Of a stretch of 64,000 nucleotides of DNA, positions 54,779 through 62,913 are shown piece after piece (positions within the stretch are counted from its first letter, which is position 1; each line of letters opens with the position of its first letter). Source of the DNA: BOKV01 sp041739225 (GTDB lineage: Bacteria; Pseudomonadota; Alphaproteobacteria; Rhizobiales; Rhizobiaceae). The notes beneath the pieces were generated by a model that saw only the letters and a program-made list of their open reading frames with translations, was not told the origin of the DNA and ran no database searches. The stretch is from positions 3,559 to 67,558 of the forward strand of contig JBGSOG010000009.1 in the NCBI GenBank assembly GCA_041739225.1, written 5' to 3'. Position numbers and translations under genes: made by a program.

Positions 54779-56572
54779 ATGAGCAAACTGAAAACCTGGG
54801 CCGAATGCGCGCCGCATCTGGTGGACGTGGCAGCAGGGCGCAAGCCTGCCGATCTGGTGATCCGCAAGGGCCGCTGGGTCAATGTGCATTCGGGCGAGAT
54901 CGTTCCCGCCACCGACATTGCCATTTCCGAAGGGCGGTTCGCTTATTGCGGGCCGGATGCGCGCCATACCATTGGTGAAAACACCAAGGTGGTGGATGCG
55001 GGCGGGCGCTATTTCGTGCCGGGGCTGTGCGATGCGCACATGCATGTCGAAAGTGGCATGCTGACCGTCACCGAGTTTGCCCGCGCCGTCATTCCGCACG
55101 GCACCACGTCAATGTTCATCGATCCGCACGAGATTGCCAATGTGCTGGGGCTTGAAGGCGTCAGGTTGATGCATGACGAGGCAGCCGGCCTGCCGGTCAA
55201 TGTGTTTGTGCAGATGCCATCCTGCGTGCCATCGGCGCCAGGACTTGAAAACGCCGGTGCGGAACTGGGGCCGGAAGATGTTCGCGTTGCGCTGCAATGG
55301 CCGAACATGATCGGCCTTGGCGAAGTAATGAACTTTCCCGGCGTTGCGGCAGGCGATGCCAAGATGATGGGCGAAATTTCAGCTGCCATGGAGGCCGGCA
55401 AGGTGATCGGCGGGCACTACGCTTCGCCCGATCTGGGGCCGGATTTCCATGCCTATGTCGCGGGCGGCCCGGCAGACGACCATGAAGGCACCCGCATGAT
55501 CGATGCCATTGCCAGGGTGCGGCAGGGCATGAAGGCAATGCTTCGCCTCGGTTCGGCCTGGTACGATGTTGCCGAGCAGATCCGTGCCGTGACTGAAATG
55601 GGCCTTGATCCGCGCAATTTCATCCTTTGCACCGATGACTGCCATTCCGGCACACTGGTGCATGAAGGGCACATGAACCGGGTAGTCCGCCATGCCATTG
55701 CGCAAGGTCTCAAGCCGGTCACGGCCATCCAGATGGCGACAATCAACACGGCGGAACATTTCGGCTTGGCGCGCGAACTGGGCTCCATCGCACCGGGCAG
55801 ACGTGCTGATTTCCTGATTGTTTCAAACCTTGCAGAAATGAAAATTGATGCCGTCTACGCACGCGGCATTGCGATGGCCGAAAACGGAAAACTCAAGGCA
55901 CAAATGCCGACTTTTGACTACCCGGCAGGCGCCCGGAACACCGTCAACATGAAGCGCAATCTTGAGGCTGTGGATTTCGAGATTGCTGCACCGGGCGGTG
56001 CCAACAAGGTAAAGGCGCGGGTGATTGGTGTCATCGAAAACCAGGCACCGACCAAGGCGCTGACGCGTGAACTCGATGTGCGCGACGGCATCGTGGCAAT
56101 GGACCGCAAGCGCGATGTCTGCCAGATCGCGCTGGTAGAGCGGCACCGCGCCACCGGCGGTGTGGTCAACGGGTTTGTCACCGGCTTTGGCTACAAGAAG
56201 AAGTGCGCCATCGCTGCCACGGTGGCACATGACAGCCACCACATGATCGTTGTCGGCACCAGCCGCAAGGACATGGCAAAGGCGGCCAATCGGCTGCGCG
56301 AAATCGGCGGCGGTGTCGTCGTCATCCACAAGGGTGAAGAACTTGCACTGGTAGAGTTGCCGATTGCCGGCCTGATGTCTGACCAGCCAGCGGAAAGTGT
56401 GGCCGCAAAGGCGGACAAAATGGTCGAGGCCATGCGCGCAATGGGCTGCTCGCTCAACAATGCGTACATGCAGCACTCGCTGCTGGCGCTGGTGGTCATC
56501 CCCGAATTGCGCATCTCAGACATGGGTCTGGTTGACGTGCGCAAGTTTGAGAAGGTGGATTTGTTCGTTTGA
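54779..56572 (+). CDS. ade: adenine deaminase
   Basis: Adenine deaminase converts adenine to hypoxanthine for purine salvage. The 597-residue amidohydrolase has the metal motif DAHMHVESGML, the family signature FIDPHEIANVLG, FILCTDDCHSG and GSIAPGRRADFLI. AGGAG precedes ATG 54779, so the reading from 54743 is rejected. It ends at a bidirectional hairpin shared with the convergent CDF gene. Confidence 0.94.
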   Translation: MSKLKTWAECAPHLVDVAAGRKPADLVIRKGRWVNVHSGEIVPATDIAISEGRFAYCGPDARHTIGENTKVVDAGGRYFVPGLCDAHMHVESGMLTVTEFARAVIPHGTTSMFIDPHEIANVLGLEGVRLMHDEAAGLPVNVFVQMPSCVPSAPGLENAGAELGPEDVRVALQWPNMIGLGEVMNFPGVAAGDAKMMGEISAAMEAGKVIGGHYASPDLGPDFHAYVAGGPADDHEGTRMIDAIARVRQGMKAMLRLGSAWYDVAEQIRAVTEMGLDPRNFILCTDDCHSGTLVHEGHMNRVVRHAIAQGLKPVTAIQMATINTAEHFGLARELGSIAPGRRADFLIVSNLAEMKIDAVYARGIAMAENGKLKAQMPTFDYPAGARNTVNMKRNLEAVDFEIAAPGGANKVKARVIGVIENQAPTKALTRELDVRDGIVAMDRKRDVCQIALVERHRATGGVVNGFVTGFGYKKKCAIAATVAHDSHHMIVVGTSRKDMAKAANRLREIGGGVVVIHKGEELALVELPIAGLMSDQPAESVAAKADKMVEAMRAMGCSLNNAYMQHSLLALVVIPELRISDMGLVDVRKFEKVDLFV

Positions 56573-56582
56573 AAAAATGCGT

Positions 56583-56608
56583 GCGTTGCTTTCAAGCGAC
56601 GCCCTTTT
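56583..56608. terminator. bidirectional terminator hairpin between ade and the CDF gene
   Basis: GCGTTGCT (56583-56590) and AGCGACGC (56595-56602) form an eight-pair stem with one G-T wobble and a TTCA loop. On the plus strand CCTTTT follows; on the minus strand a run of six T lies a few bases beyond. It overlaps the last codons of the CDF gene, so it could terminate both convergent genes. Confidence 0.6.
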
Positions 56609-57197
56609 GCTCTTCGCGAGCTGCTTCCCAGACTTCGCGGGCTGCATCCATGTTCATCGCGGCAATTGCCAAGCCAACAATCACGTCCGGCCAAATCGAA
56701 TGCCACAAAATCGCGGTGACAAATCCGGCGAAAACGATGGCAACATTGGCCGCCGCGTCATTGCGGGCGGACAGAAACGCAGCCTGGGTAAGGCTGCCAC
56801 TGTGTTTGCGGTAGCTGGAAAGCATGAATGCGCAAGAAAGATTGACGATGAGCGCGCCCAGACCGGTCATTGAAAGGGCAAAAGGCTCAGGGGGAAGCGG
56901 GTTGTCGAATTTGGTCCACAATGCCCAGATCAGCGCAAAAACCGGAACGAGAAGAATTCCGGCCAAGCCCATTCCGACGCGCGCCCGCATGGTACTCGAC
57001 CACGCAAGGGCAAAAAATATCAGCAAGTTCACCGATGCATCTTCAAGAAAATCGACACTGTCGGCTAGAAGCGAGACCGAGCCGATTGTCAAAGCCACTG
57101 CAAATTCCACGCCGAAATAGGACAGGTTCAGCAGCACCACGAGCAAAATTACGCGTCTCAAGCCGGCATTGACAGCGTCTTTTTCCACAGTCCGCAC
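56592..57197 (-). CDS. cation diffusion facilitator family transporter
   Basis: The 201-residue protein has about six membrane helices with the CDF metal site SLLADSVDFLEDA (Asp-x3-Asp pattern) in the second helix and SARNDAAANVAIV in the fifth. It lacks the C-terminal cytoplasmic domain of longer CDF proteins, so it is a short form. Substrate is likely a divalent metal such as zinc, or possibly a protein with changed specificity, since the usual His in the fifth helix is not evident. GTG 57197 is the assumed start. Confidence 0.8.
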   Translation of the reverse strand: MRTVEKDAVNAGLRRVILLVVLLNLSYFGVEFAVALTIGSVSLLADSVDFLEDASVNLLIFFALAWSSTMRARVGMGLAGILLVPVFALIWALWTKFDNPLPPEPFALSMTGLGALIVNLSCAFMLSSYRKHSGSLTQAAFLSARNDAAANVAIVFAGFVTAILWHSIWPDVIVGLAIAAMNMDAAREVWEAAREEQKGVA

Positions 57198-57215
57198 AAC
57201 GTCACACTGGTCGGG

Positions 57216-58373
57216 TCAGCACCCGCCGATGCGTTCGCGGGAAACCTCCTCGCCGAATTCATTGAGCAGCAAGCGGATGCGCCGACCGGCCCGGCAGCCT
57301 TCGACATAGACCTGCACGCGGTCAAGACCGCCATCCGCAGCGCCCTTGAGCACTTCGGTCATGGTCAGGGCGCTGCAACGGCCCAGATCGCGCTCTTTCA
57401 AAACCTCGCCGAAGCGGTTGAACAGGAATTCCGAGCGGCGGTTGTCGCGGCATCCCATGGCAGCAAAGCCGGTCGGGCCATTGTCAATCACCTTGATCTG
57501 CTTGTAGCCTTCCGCCTGCAACCCGGCAGTGATCTCGGCAGGGCCAACCGGTTGCTGGCAATTGCCAATGCGAACCTCGTCGCGGATATCGCCAAACCGC
57601 GTGACGGTCAGTTCAACCTTCACCAGTTTGCGGCAGGCTTCAACGCGGTAACGCGGCAGGCGAGGGTCGGTGACGACCACCCGGTCATAGCCTTTTTTCT
57701 CGAGGAAGGCGGGTAGATCAGCAGCGCCCAACACCCGTTCGCACTCGCCCACGGGGCGCTGCTCCAGCACTTCGCCGCGACGGCTGATTGTCAGTTCGAG
57801 GCGGATGCCACGTTGGCAAGCCAGGGCGATCAGTCGCGGCCCTTGCCGGGTCTTGAACTCCACGCGATCGTATCCTGCGGCCTCAAGGGTTGCCACAAGT
57901 TCGGATGGTTCGAGTTCTGCCTCGCAGCGGCCAAGCACGCGTTCTGCACCGATGTCGCCAAACGGGGTGACTTCAACACGCACACGCTGCCCGCGATTGC
58001 AGGCAATTGCCAGCCATGTGCCGCCACGGTCTTCAAGGCTGATGCGGTCATAACCGCGTGATTCAAGCAAGCGTGCTGCTTCCTCGGCGTTGATTTGCAC
58101 GCGGCAGCCGCCGATGCGGTTGGGTGAGGATATGCGCCCGTCCCAATAGACTTTGAATTGCATGCGATCGCGACCAAGGCAGGCATTGTAGGTTGCACCG
58201 GAAAGGCCGCGCTCGACAACGTCAATGCGGTTATAGCCCTGCGCGGCCAACATGCCCTTGATCTCGCTGTCCGAGCCGCCAAGCTGGATAACCTGGGAGG
58301 AAGCGAATGGTGCCAGGAGAAACATCGAGCCCAGCTGGATGAAAAAGGCGACAAAAATACCCGCAAGGCGCAT
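57216..58373 (-). CDS. secreted protein of six cysteine-paired repeats (PepSY-like)
   Basis: The 385-residue protein has a signal peptide (MRLAGIFVAFFIQLGSMFLL then FASSQ) and six tandem repeats of about 61 residues (the last is 52). Each contains a GYDRI-like segment and two cysteines exactly 25 apart: residues 65/90, 125/150, 186/211, 247/272, 308/333, 360/385. Each repeat ends in a form of IGGC. The alternation of helix, GY turn and strands recalls PepSY domains, but the family is not certain. GGAGG precedes ATG 58373. Function is unknown; it lies between a metal exporter gene and a cytochrome b561 gene. Confidence 0.85.
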   Translation of the reverse strand: MRLAGIFVAFFIQLGSMFLLAPFASSQVIQLGGSDSEIKGMLAAQGYNRIDVVERGLSGATYNACLGRDRMQFKVYWDGRISSPNRIGGCRVQINAEEAARLLESRGYDRISLEDRGGTWLAIACNRGQRVRVEVTPFGDIGAERVLGRCEAELEPSELVATLEAAGYDRVEFKTRQGPRLIALACQRGIRLELTISRRGEVLEQRPVGECERVLGAADLPAFLEKKGYDRVVVTDPRLPRYRVEACRKLVKVELTVTRFGDIRDEVRIGNCQQPVGPAEITAGLQAEGYKQIKVIDNGPTGFAAMGCRDNRRSEFLFNRFGEVLKERDLGRCSALTMTEVLKGAADGGLDRVQVYVEGCRAGRRIRLLLNEFGEEVSRERIGGC

Positions 58374-58491
58374 GACAATTCCTCCCCGGAAGATTGCTGT
58401 CACAATGGAACAGCGATAGTGGCAAACGGATGGCGTTTGCCGGGAATTGTCAATTGCCCCTTCGGAATTTTTGTCAGGTCAGGCAGAAATC

Positions 58492-59025
58492 CTACTTGCC
58501 GTTCGCCACCGGTGACATCATGCGGCGGACCAGCGAATTGTCCTTGTCCATCACGACATGCTTGACTGCACCGGCGATGTGCAACGCCACCAGCGGAATG
58601 AACAATTTGCCGCCAATGTCGTGGACATTTTCAGATGCCTCGTGCAGCCACGGCATCGCCGGAATCGGCGAGGGGATGGCCAGGCCGTAAATGTCGAGCG
58701 GGCGGCCAAGGCTCCATGGCAACAGGTACCCGGTCAGCACAACCACCACGATTGTGGCAAGCAGTGTCCACAAAACGAAGGTTGCCAGCAAGTTGAGCAG
58801 CGGCGGCTGTTCGGGTTTTTTCGTCATGCCATTGGCGACCCGCCGCCATACCCGCCACAAGAGGAACACGCCGATGATGGCGCCGCCGCCGACATGAAAG
58901 GCACGCATTGCACTGTCGCGGGCACCTTCGTGGGTGAGGAAAAGTGCCACCACGGCAATGGCGGTGAACCAGCGCAGGGCAATCGAGATTGCCGTGTAGC
59001 CTTGCGGATTGGTAGCGGATTTCAT
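58492..59025 (-). CDS. cytochrome b561 family protein
   Basis: The 177-residue membrane protein has four helices with haem-ligand histidines in MRAFHVGGG, near WLHEASENVHDIGG and ALHIAG. These are the paired histidines of bacterial b561 (CybB-like) cytochromes, which transfer electrons from quinol to periplasmic acceptors. Note HIGG-type spacing and a C-terminal KHVVMDKDNSL typical of the family. ATG 59025 follows GGAGC. It is separated from mobA by 85 bases. Confidence 0.9.
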   Translation of the reverse strand: MKSATNPQGYTAISIALRWFTAIAVVALFLTHEGARDSAMRAFHVGGGAIIGVFLLWRVWRRVANGMTKKPEQPPLLNLLATFVLWTLLATIVVVVLTGYLLPWSLGRPLDIYGLAIPSPIPAMPWLHEASENVHDIGGKLFIPLVALHIAGAVKHVVMDKDNSLVRRMMSPVANGK

Positions 59026-59110
59026 GTCGGTGCTCCGTTTGTTCAGGTGCACCTTTTTACTTCCCGCAAAGCGCGCCTCAAGTTAATTCCCGGCAATGTT
59101 GCAACGCAAA

Positions 59111-59728
59111 TCAGCGGTTGGCCAGTTTTTGCGCAAACTCAAGATCTTGCGGTGTGTTGATGTTGAAAAACGGATTGCCACCGGCATCGTCAAAAGGCAC
59201 GCCGGTCCACCCTGACAAATCGGCAAAGGCCATGACACGGCGCTCACCGGAATTGTTCAAAAAAGCCCGCAACTGCGGGGTCAGGCGCACCGGCCACAGA
59301 CCAACGGCCTGGTTGATGTTGCTGCCGTTGGTAGCCAGAGCGACCTTGCCGTCTGCACTTTCAAACAGGCGCCTGGCAAGATCCTGCGGAAAGAAGGGCG
59401 TATCGGCAGGAACACTCAATACATGGGTGACTTCCGGCAGGCGCCGCCTTGCATGCTCCATACCGGCAAGAATTCCGGCAAGCGGACCTTGCGAGCCGGA
59501 AATCGTGTCGGGAATCACCGGCAGGGCCAGGTTGGCAAACCGGGCGGCGTCGCCATTGGCGTTGATGACAAGACTGGCAACTTGCGGTGAAAGCCGCTGC
59601 ACGACATGGCCAATCAGGGCCTTGCCATGCAGCTGCATGAGGCTTTTCTCCATGCCGCCCATGCGGCGCGAAAGCCCGCCGGCAAGGACAAGGCCGAGGA
59701 TATTGCGTTGTTCACGCGGCTGCGTCAT
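59111..59728 (-). CDS. mobA: molybdenum cofactor guanylyltransferase MobA
   Basis: MobA links GMP to molybdopterin to make the guanine dinucleotide cofactor. The 205-residue protein begins with the nucleotidyltransferase motif LVLAGGLSRRMGGMEKSLMQ and has SGSQGPLAGILAGME, VPADTPFF and FFNINTPQDL, all MobA/GT-A-type. The start at 59728 follows GGGGAAAGG and overlaps the upstream MFS gene by 17 bases. It lies in the same minus-strand run as moaA, four genes away. Confidence 0.92.
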   Translation of the reverse strand: MTQPREQRNILGLVLAGGLSRRMGGMEKSLMQLHGKALIGHVVQRLSPQVASLVINANGDAARFANLALPVIPDTISGSQGPLAGILAGMEHARRRLPEVTHVLSVPADTPFFPQDLARRLFESADGKVALATNGSNINQAVGLWPVRLTPQLRAFLNNSGERRVMAFADLSGWTGVPFDDAGGNPFFNINTPQDLEFAQKLANR

Positions 59729-60947
59729 CGCCTTTCCCCGAATTGGTTCGATCAACCGACATGACGAACATTGTGGCGGCCACCGAGAGTGAGGCTGAAA
59801 AGAGCATCAGCAATATCAAGGGCATCGGGCCTGTTTGCGGCCCCAGAACAAAACCTGCGGCAATTGACAAAATGGCGCCGCCGCCGATTTGCAAAAAGCC
59901 TCCGAGGCCAGAGGCAGCGCCTGCCAGTTTGGGGCGGACGCTGACAATCCCGGCATTGGCGCTGGGCAGGGTAATGCCGTTGCCAAGGCCAACAAAAACG
60001 ACCGGTGCAAAAACCGCCAGTGGGTGGGTGACACCTGACAGCAACAGGACAAGTGAAACCAGCATGCCGCTCATCACGACAAGGCCACCGGCTACCATCA
60101 TGGCGTTGACGCCTATGCGGGCAGCAAACCGCCCGGAAATGAAATTGCCGGTGATGTAGCCGACCCCGGCGAAGGCGAAATAGAACCCGTATTGCGAAGG
60201 CGAAAGTTTGAAGAATTCGCTGGCAAGATATGGTCCGCCGCCAACAAAGGCGAAAAAAGCACCTGAGGAAAAAGCTGCCGCGCCGCAATATCCCCAGAAG
60301 CGCTTCGAGCCGAAAAGCTGCGGCATGGTTGCCAGTTGGGCGCTCATGGAAGTTGCCTTGTTGAGGTTGGTCTCGCCAAGATCACTCAAGACCAGCAGAA
60401 ATGCGGCCAGGCCAAAAGCCAGCAGCAACCAGAAGGTTGATTGCCAGCCGAACCATTCATCGAGGTACCCACCAGCCATGGGTCCCAGCATCGGAGCAAG
60501 GGTCATGGCCATCGTGACGTAGCCAATCATGCTGGCAGCTTTTGCCGGGCCAACCATGTCGCGAACCACAGCGCGGCCGATGACCATTCCGCAGATTGCC
60601 GTGCCCTGAAGAAACCGGGCAGCCAGAAACGTTTCGATGTTGGGCGCGAAGATCGCCAGCAGTGTTGCGCAAAGGGCGACGCCAATGAAAAACAGCATTA
60701 CAGGACGACGGCCAAACCTGTCCGACAACGGACCGATGAAAAGCTGCATGACAGCATTGGCGATTAGGTACAGCGTCACTGCCAGTTGTGCGACGGCGTA
60801 GGAAGTGCCGAAATGGCGCGCAATGCCCGGCAACGAGGGCAGGAAAATGTTCATCGACAGTGCGCCAAAGGCCGTTGCCAATGCCAGCGTGGCTATGTGC
60901 GGCGGGCTGGCGCGGTCAAGAAAACGGGCAGGGGCCAAGTGGTTCAC
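59712..60947 (-). CDS. Bcr/CflA family multidrug efflux MFS transporter
   Basis: The ~411-residue protein has 12 predicted helices. Bcr/CflA features include NIFLPSLPGIARHFG after the first helix, QLFIGPLSDRFGRRPVMLF (motif A), and GTAICGMVIGRAVVRDM. The start is GTG 60947, overlapping the stop of the upstream EamA gene (GTGA). The extra 96 residues of the reading from 61235 are a shadow of that EamA gene. It probably exports drugs or metabolites. Confidence 0.9.
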   Translation of the reverse strand: MNHLAPARFLDRASPPHIATLALATAFGALSMNIFLPSLPGIARHFGTSYAVAQLAVTLYLIANAVMQLFIGPLSDRFGRRPVMLFFIGVALCATLLAIFAPNIETFLAARFLQGTAICGMVIGRAVVRDMVGPAKAASMIGYVTMAMTLAPMLGPMAGGYLDEWFGWQSTFWLLLAFGLAAFLLVLSDLGETNLNKATSMSAQLATMPQLFGSKRFWGYCGAAAFSSGAFFAFVGGGPYLASEFFKLSPSQYGFYFAFAGVGYITGNFISGRFAARIGVNAMMVAGGLVVMSGMLVSLVLLLSGVTHPLAVFAPVVFVGLGNGITLPSANAGIVSVRPKLAGAASGLGGFLQIGGGAILSIAAGFVLGPQTGPMPLILLMLFSASLSVAATMFVMSVDRTNSGKGDDAAA

Positions 60948-61828
60948 TTGGCTGCCCCGACTTTCTGCGCCGAATTTGCCATCCGCTCGCGGTAAAGCGT
61001 GTACATGCCGGTTGCGATGATGATTGCACTTCCGGCATACGTCACGGTGTCGGGGAATTCGGAAAACACGACCATGCCGCCGATCGCCGAGAAGATCAGC
61101 ACGAAGTAGCGGAAAGGCGAGACAAAGGCGATTTCGCCAACGCGCATGGCGGCAATCGAATAATAATAGCCCGCAATGAGAAACAACGAAGCCAGCGCCA
61201 TCAGAAGCCAATGCGTGGTGGAAACCGGCTTCCACTCTTCAAACAGGGCCAACCCGCCACCGGCGATGGTTACCATGACCGCTGTAACGAGCGTGGCAAA
61301 CATCGAGGGCGTCGAGATCGCGATGCCGCGCGCCGCGAGATCGCGCAAGGTGCAGCCGGCGACAGTGCCCAACGCAAAAAGGGAAAACACGGAAAAACCG
61401 TCAACGCCCGGACGCACGATCCACAGCACAGCGGCAAAGCCGACCAGGATGGCCGAAAGCCGTCGCCAGCCGACCGGTTCGCCCAAAAAAAGGGCTGCGC
61501 CCAATGTCACTGACAGCGGCAGCGCCTGCATGATCGCTGAAACGGTGGCAATCGGCATGTTGAAAATGGCAACAATGAAAGTGAAGGTTCCGATCGTTTC
61601 ACCAACGGCGCGCAAGAATACCGGCGGCTGGAATGCATGGCTGACCGGGCGCATTTGGCCCAGCGGCCACGCCAGCGCCAGGGTAAAGGCCACGGCGAAC
61701 AATCCGCGCAGAAAGACCAATTGGCCGATGTTCAATTCACCAGCGAAGGCTTTCATGATCACGTCGTTGCCGGCAAAACCAGCCATGCCAAGCGTCATGA
61801 AAAGCGCGCCGCGCAAATTGTCGTTCAT
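60944..61828 (-). CDS. EamA/DMT family transporter
   Basis: The ~294-residue protein has ten membrane helices in two EamA repeats. It begins MNDNLRGALFMTLGMAGFAG and ends with GMYTLYRERMANSAQ. It resembles the next upstream gene (61833-62768) in length and motifs: NMPIATVSAIMQALPLSVTL here against QMPLNNVVAIFQTLPLVITM there, each followed by EPVGWRR/EEVGWRR. Two tandem paralogues are therefore likely. Start ATG 61828 has AAGGA upstream. The substrate is unknown. Confidence 0.88.
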   Translation of the reverse strand: MNDNLRGALFMTLGMAGFAGNDVIMKAFAGELNIGQLVFLRGLFAVAFTLALAWPLGQMRPVSHAFQPPVFLRAVGETIGTFTFIVAIFNMPIATVSAIMQALPLSVTLGAALFLGEPVGWRRLSAILVGFAAVLWIVRPGVDGFSVFSLFALGTVAGCTLRDLAARGIAISTPSMFATLVTAVMVTIAGGGLALFEEWKPVSTTHWLLMALASLFLIAGYYYSIAAMRVGEIAFVSPFRYFVLIFSAIGGMVVFSEFPDTVTYAGSAIIIATGMYTLYRERMANSAQKVGAAK

Positions 61829-61832
61829 CGGT

Positions 61833-62768
61833 TTATCCTTGTGCGGTGCGGGCAAGCGCGGCGCGTTGGCGGCCTTTGATGCGCTCGCGGTAAAGGGTGT
61901 ATATGCCGGAACCTGCAATCAGAACTGCTCCGGCGAGTGTCAGGGAATCGGGGATTTCGGCGAAGATAAACCAGGCGGCTATGCCGCTCCACAACAGCGC
62001 AACATACCGGAATGAAGCGACAAACGAGATTTCCGCCATGCGCATGGCCGGGATGATCATCAAATAGGCGGCAATCACGGTGACGGCAGCCGAAAACAGG
62101 ATTGTCAGCTCCCGCATGTCGACCGGCTGCCATCCGCCAAGCGGCACAATCAGTGCAATCCCCAGCAGCAAATTGGCGCTGGCCGTCACGGCGGAAACTT
62201 CAAGTGTGGAAATGCCTTTCGGCAAATAGCGGGTAGCCGAATCGCGTACCGCACAAAACGCCACTGATGCCAGCACCAGCAGCGCAAAGACATTGAACCC
62301 CTCAAATCCCGGACGGATGATCAGCAGCACACCACAAAAGCCGACGGTGATCGCCAGCCAGCGACGCCAGCCGACTTCTTCGCCAAAGAAGAGCGCCGCG
62401 CCCATGGTGATGACCAAAGGCAGCGTCTGGAAAATCGCCACCACATTGTTGAGCGGCATTTGCTGCAGCGCCAGCAAATAGGTAACCGTGGCTGCCGCAT
62501 CCATGGCGGTGCGCAGCATGACGATGGGCGAAAGAAGCGAAGCTGAAAGGCGAAGCACGCCCATCTTCCAGCACAAAAGCCAGATCATGGTCGTCGCGAA
62601 TACGCCGCGCACCGCCATGACCTCGCCCATGTTGAGCGTTTGCGAGGCAAGTTTGGTCATCGCGTCGTTGAGCACGAATGCGCCGGTCGAAAGCGTCATC
62701 AGCAAGGCGGCCTGGAAGTTCTTGGAAAGGGGCAAAACCGGTGCCTTGGTGAAGGAGGGGAAAACCAA
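61833..62768 (-). CDS. EamA/DMT family transporter (paralogue of the next gene)
   Basis: The ~311-residue protein has ten helices with two EamA repeats: FFGEEVGWRRWLAITVGFCG in the first and YVALLWSGIAAWFIF in the second. The C-terminus GIYTLYRERIKGRQ mirrors GMYTLYRERMANSA of the downstream gene, supporting tandem duplication. The start is unclear: TTG 62768 is the first in-frame candidate, and TTG 62735 has AAGG 8 bases upstream. It is 4 bases ahead of the other EamA gene. The substrate is unknown. Confidence 0.85.
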   Translation of the reverse strand: MVFPSFTKAPVLPLSKNFQAALLMTLSTGAFVLNDAMTKLASQTLNMGEVMAVRGVFATTMIWLLCWKMGVLRLSASLLSPIVMLRTAMDAAATVTYLLALQQMPLNNVVAIFQTLPLVITMGAALFFGEEVGWRRWLAITVGFCGVLLIIRPGFEGFNVFALLVLASVAFCAVRDSATRYLPKGISTLEVSAVTASANLLLGIALIVPLGGWQPVDMRELTILFSAAVTVIAAYLMIIPAMRMAEISFVASFRYVALLWSGIAAWFIFAEIPDSLTLAGAVLIAGSGIYTLYRERIKGRQRAALARTAQG

Positions 62769-62792
62769 TAGCGAACAGGAAGTAGCGAACAG
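62769..62792. repeat. direct repeat TAGCGAACAG (x2)
   Basis: TAGCGAACAG occurs at 62769-62778 and 62783-62792, just upstream of the EamA gene start. Its core AGCGAA is the inverse of the ATTCGCT heptamer array at 62883-62910, so the two form inverted repeat blocks flanking about 90 bases. Confidence 0.7.
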
Positions 62793-62882
62793 CGTGTAAG
62801 GATACCGGATTCGCCTGTCTGCTCGGCAGGACCATGAACAGCCTGAACAGCAATTGACAATCCAGTTTAATTGAACGTCAAA

Positions 62883-62910
62883 ATTCGCTATTCGCTATTC
62901 GCTATTCGCT
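62883..62910. repeat. tandem heptamer ATTCGCT (x4)
   Basis: Four perfect copies of ATTCGCT lie 4 bases after the moaA stop (on the minus strand, reading AGCGAAT). The array is perfect and short, so it may vary in copy number. Together with the block at 62769-62792 it bounds the 145-base gap between moaA and the EamA gene, which otherwise holds no gene. Confidence 0.85.
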
Positions 62911-62913
62911 GCT

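Noticed and set aside
60948..61235. N-terminal extension of the Bcr/CflA transporter
   Set aside because: The extra 96 residues are rich in His and Arg, lie within the EamA gene in another frame, and the GTG at 60947 gives a normal-length transporter.
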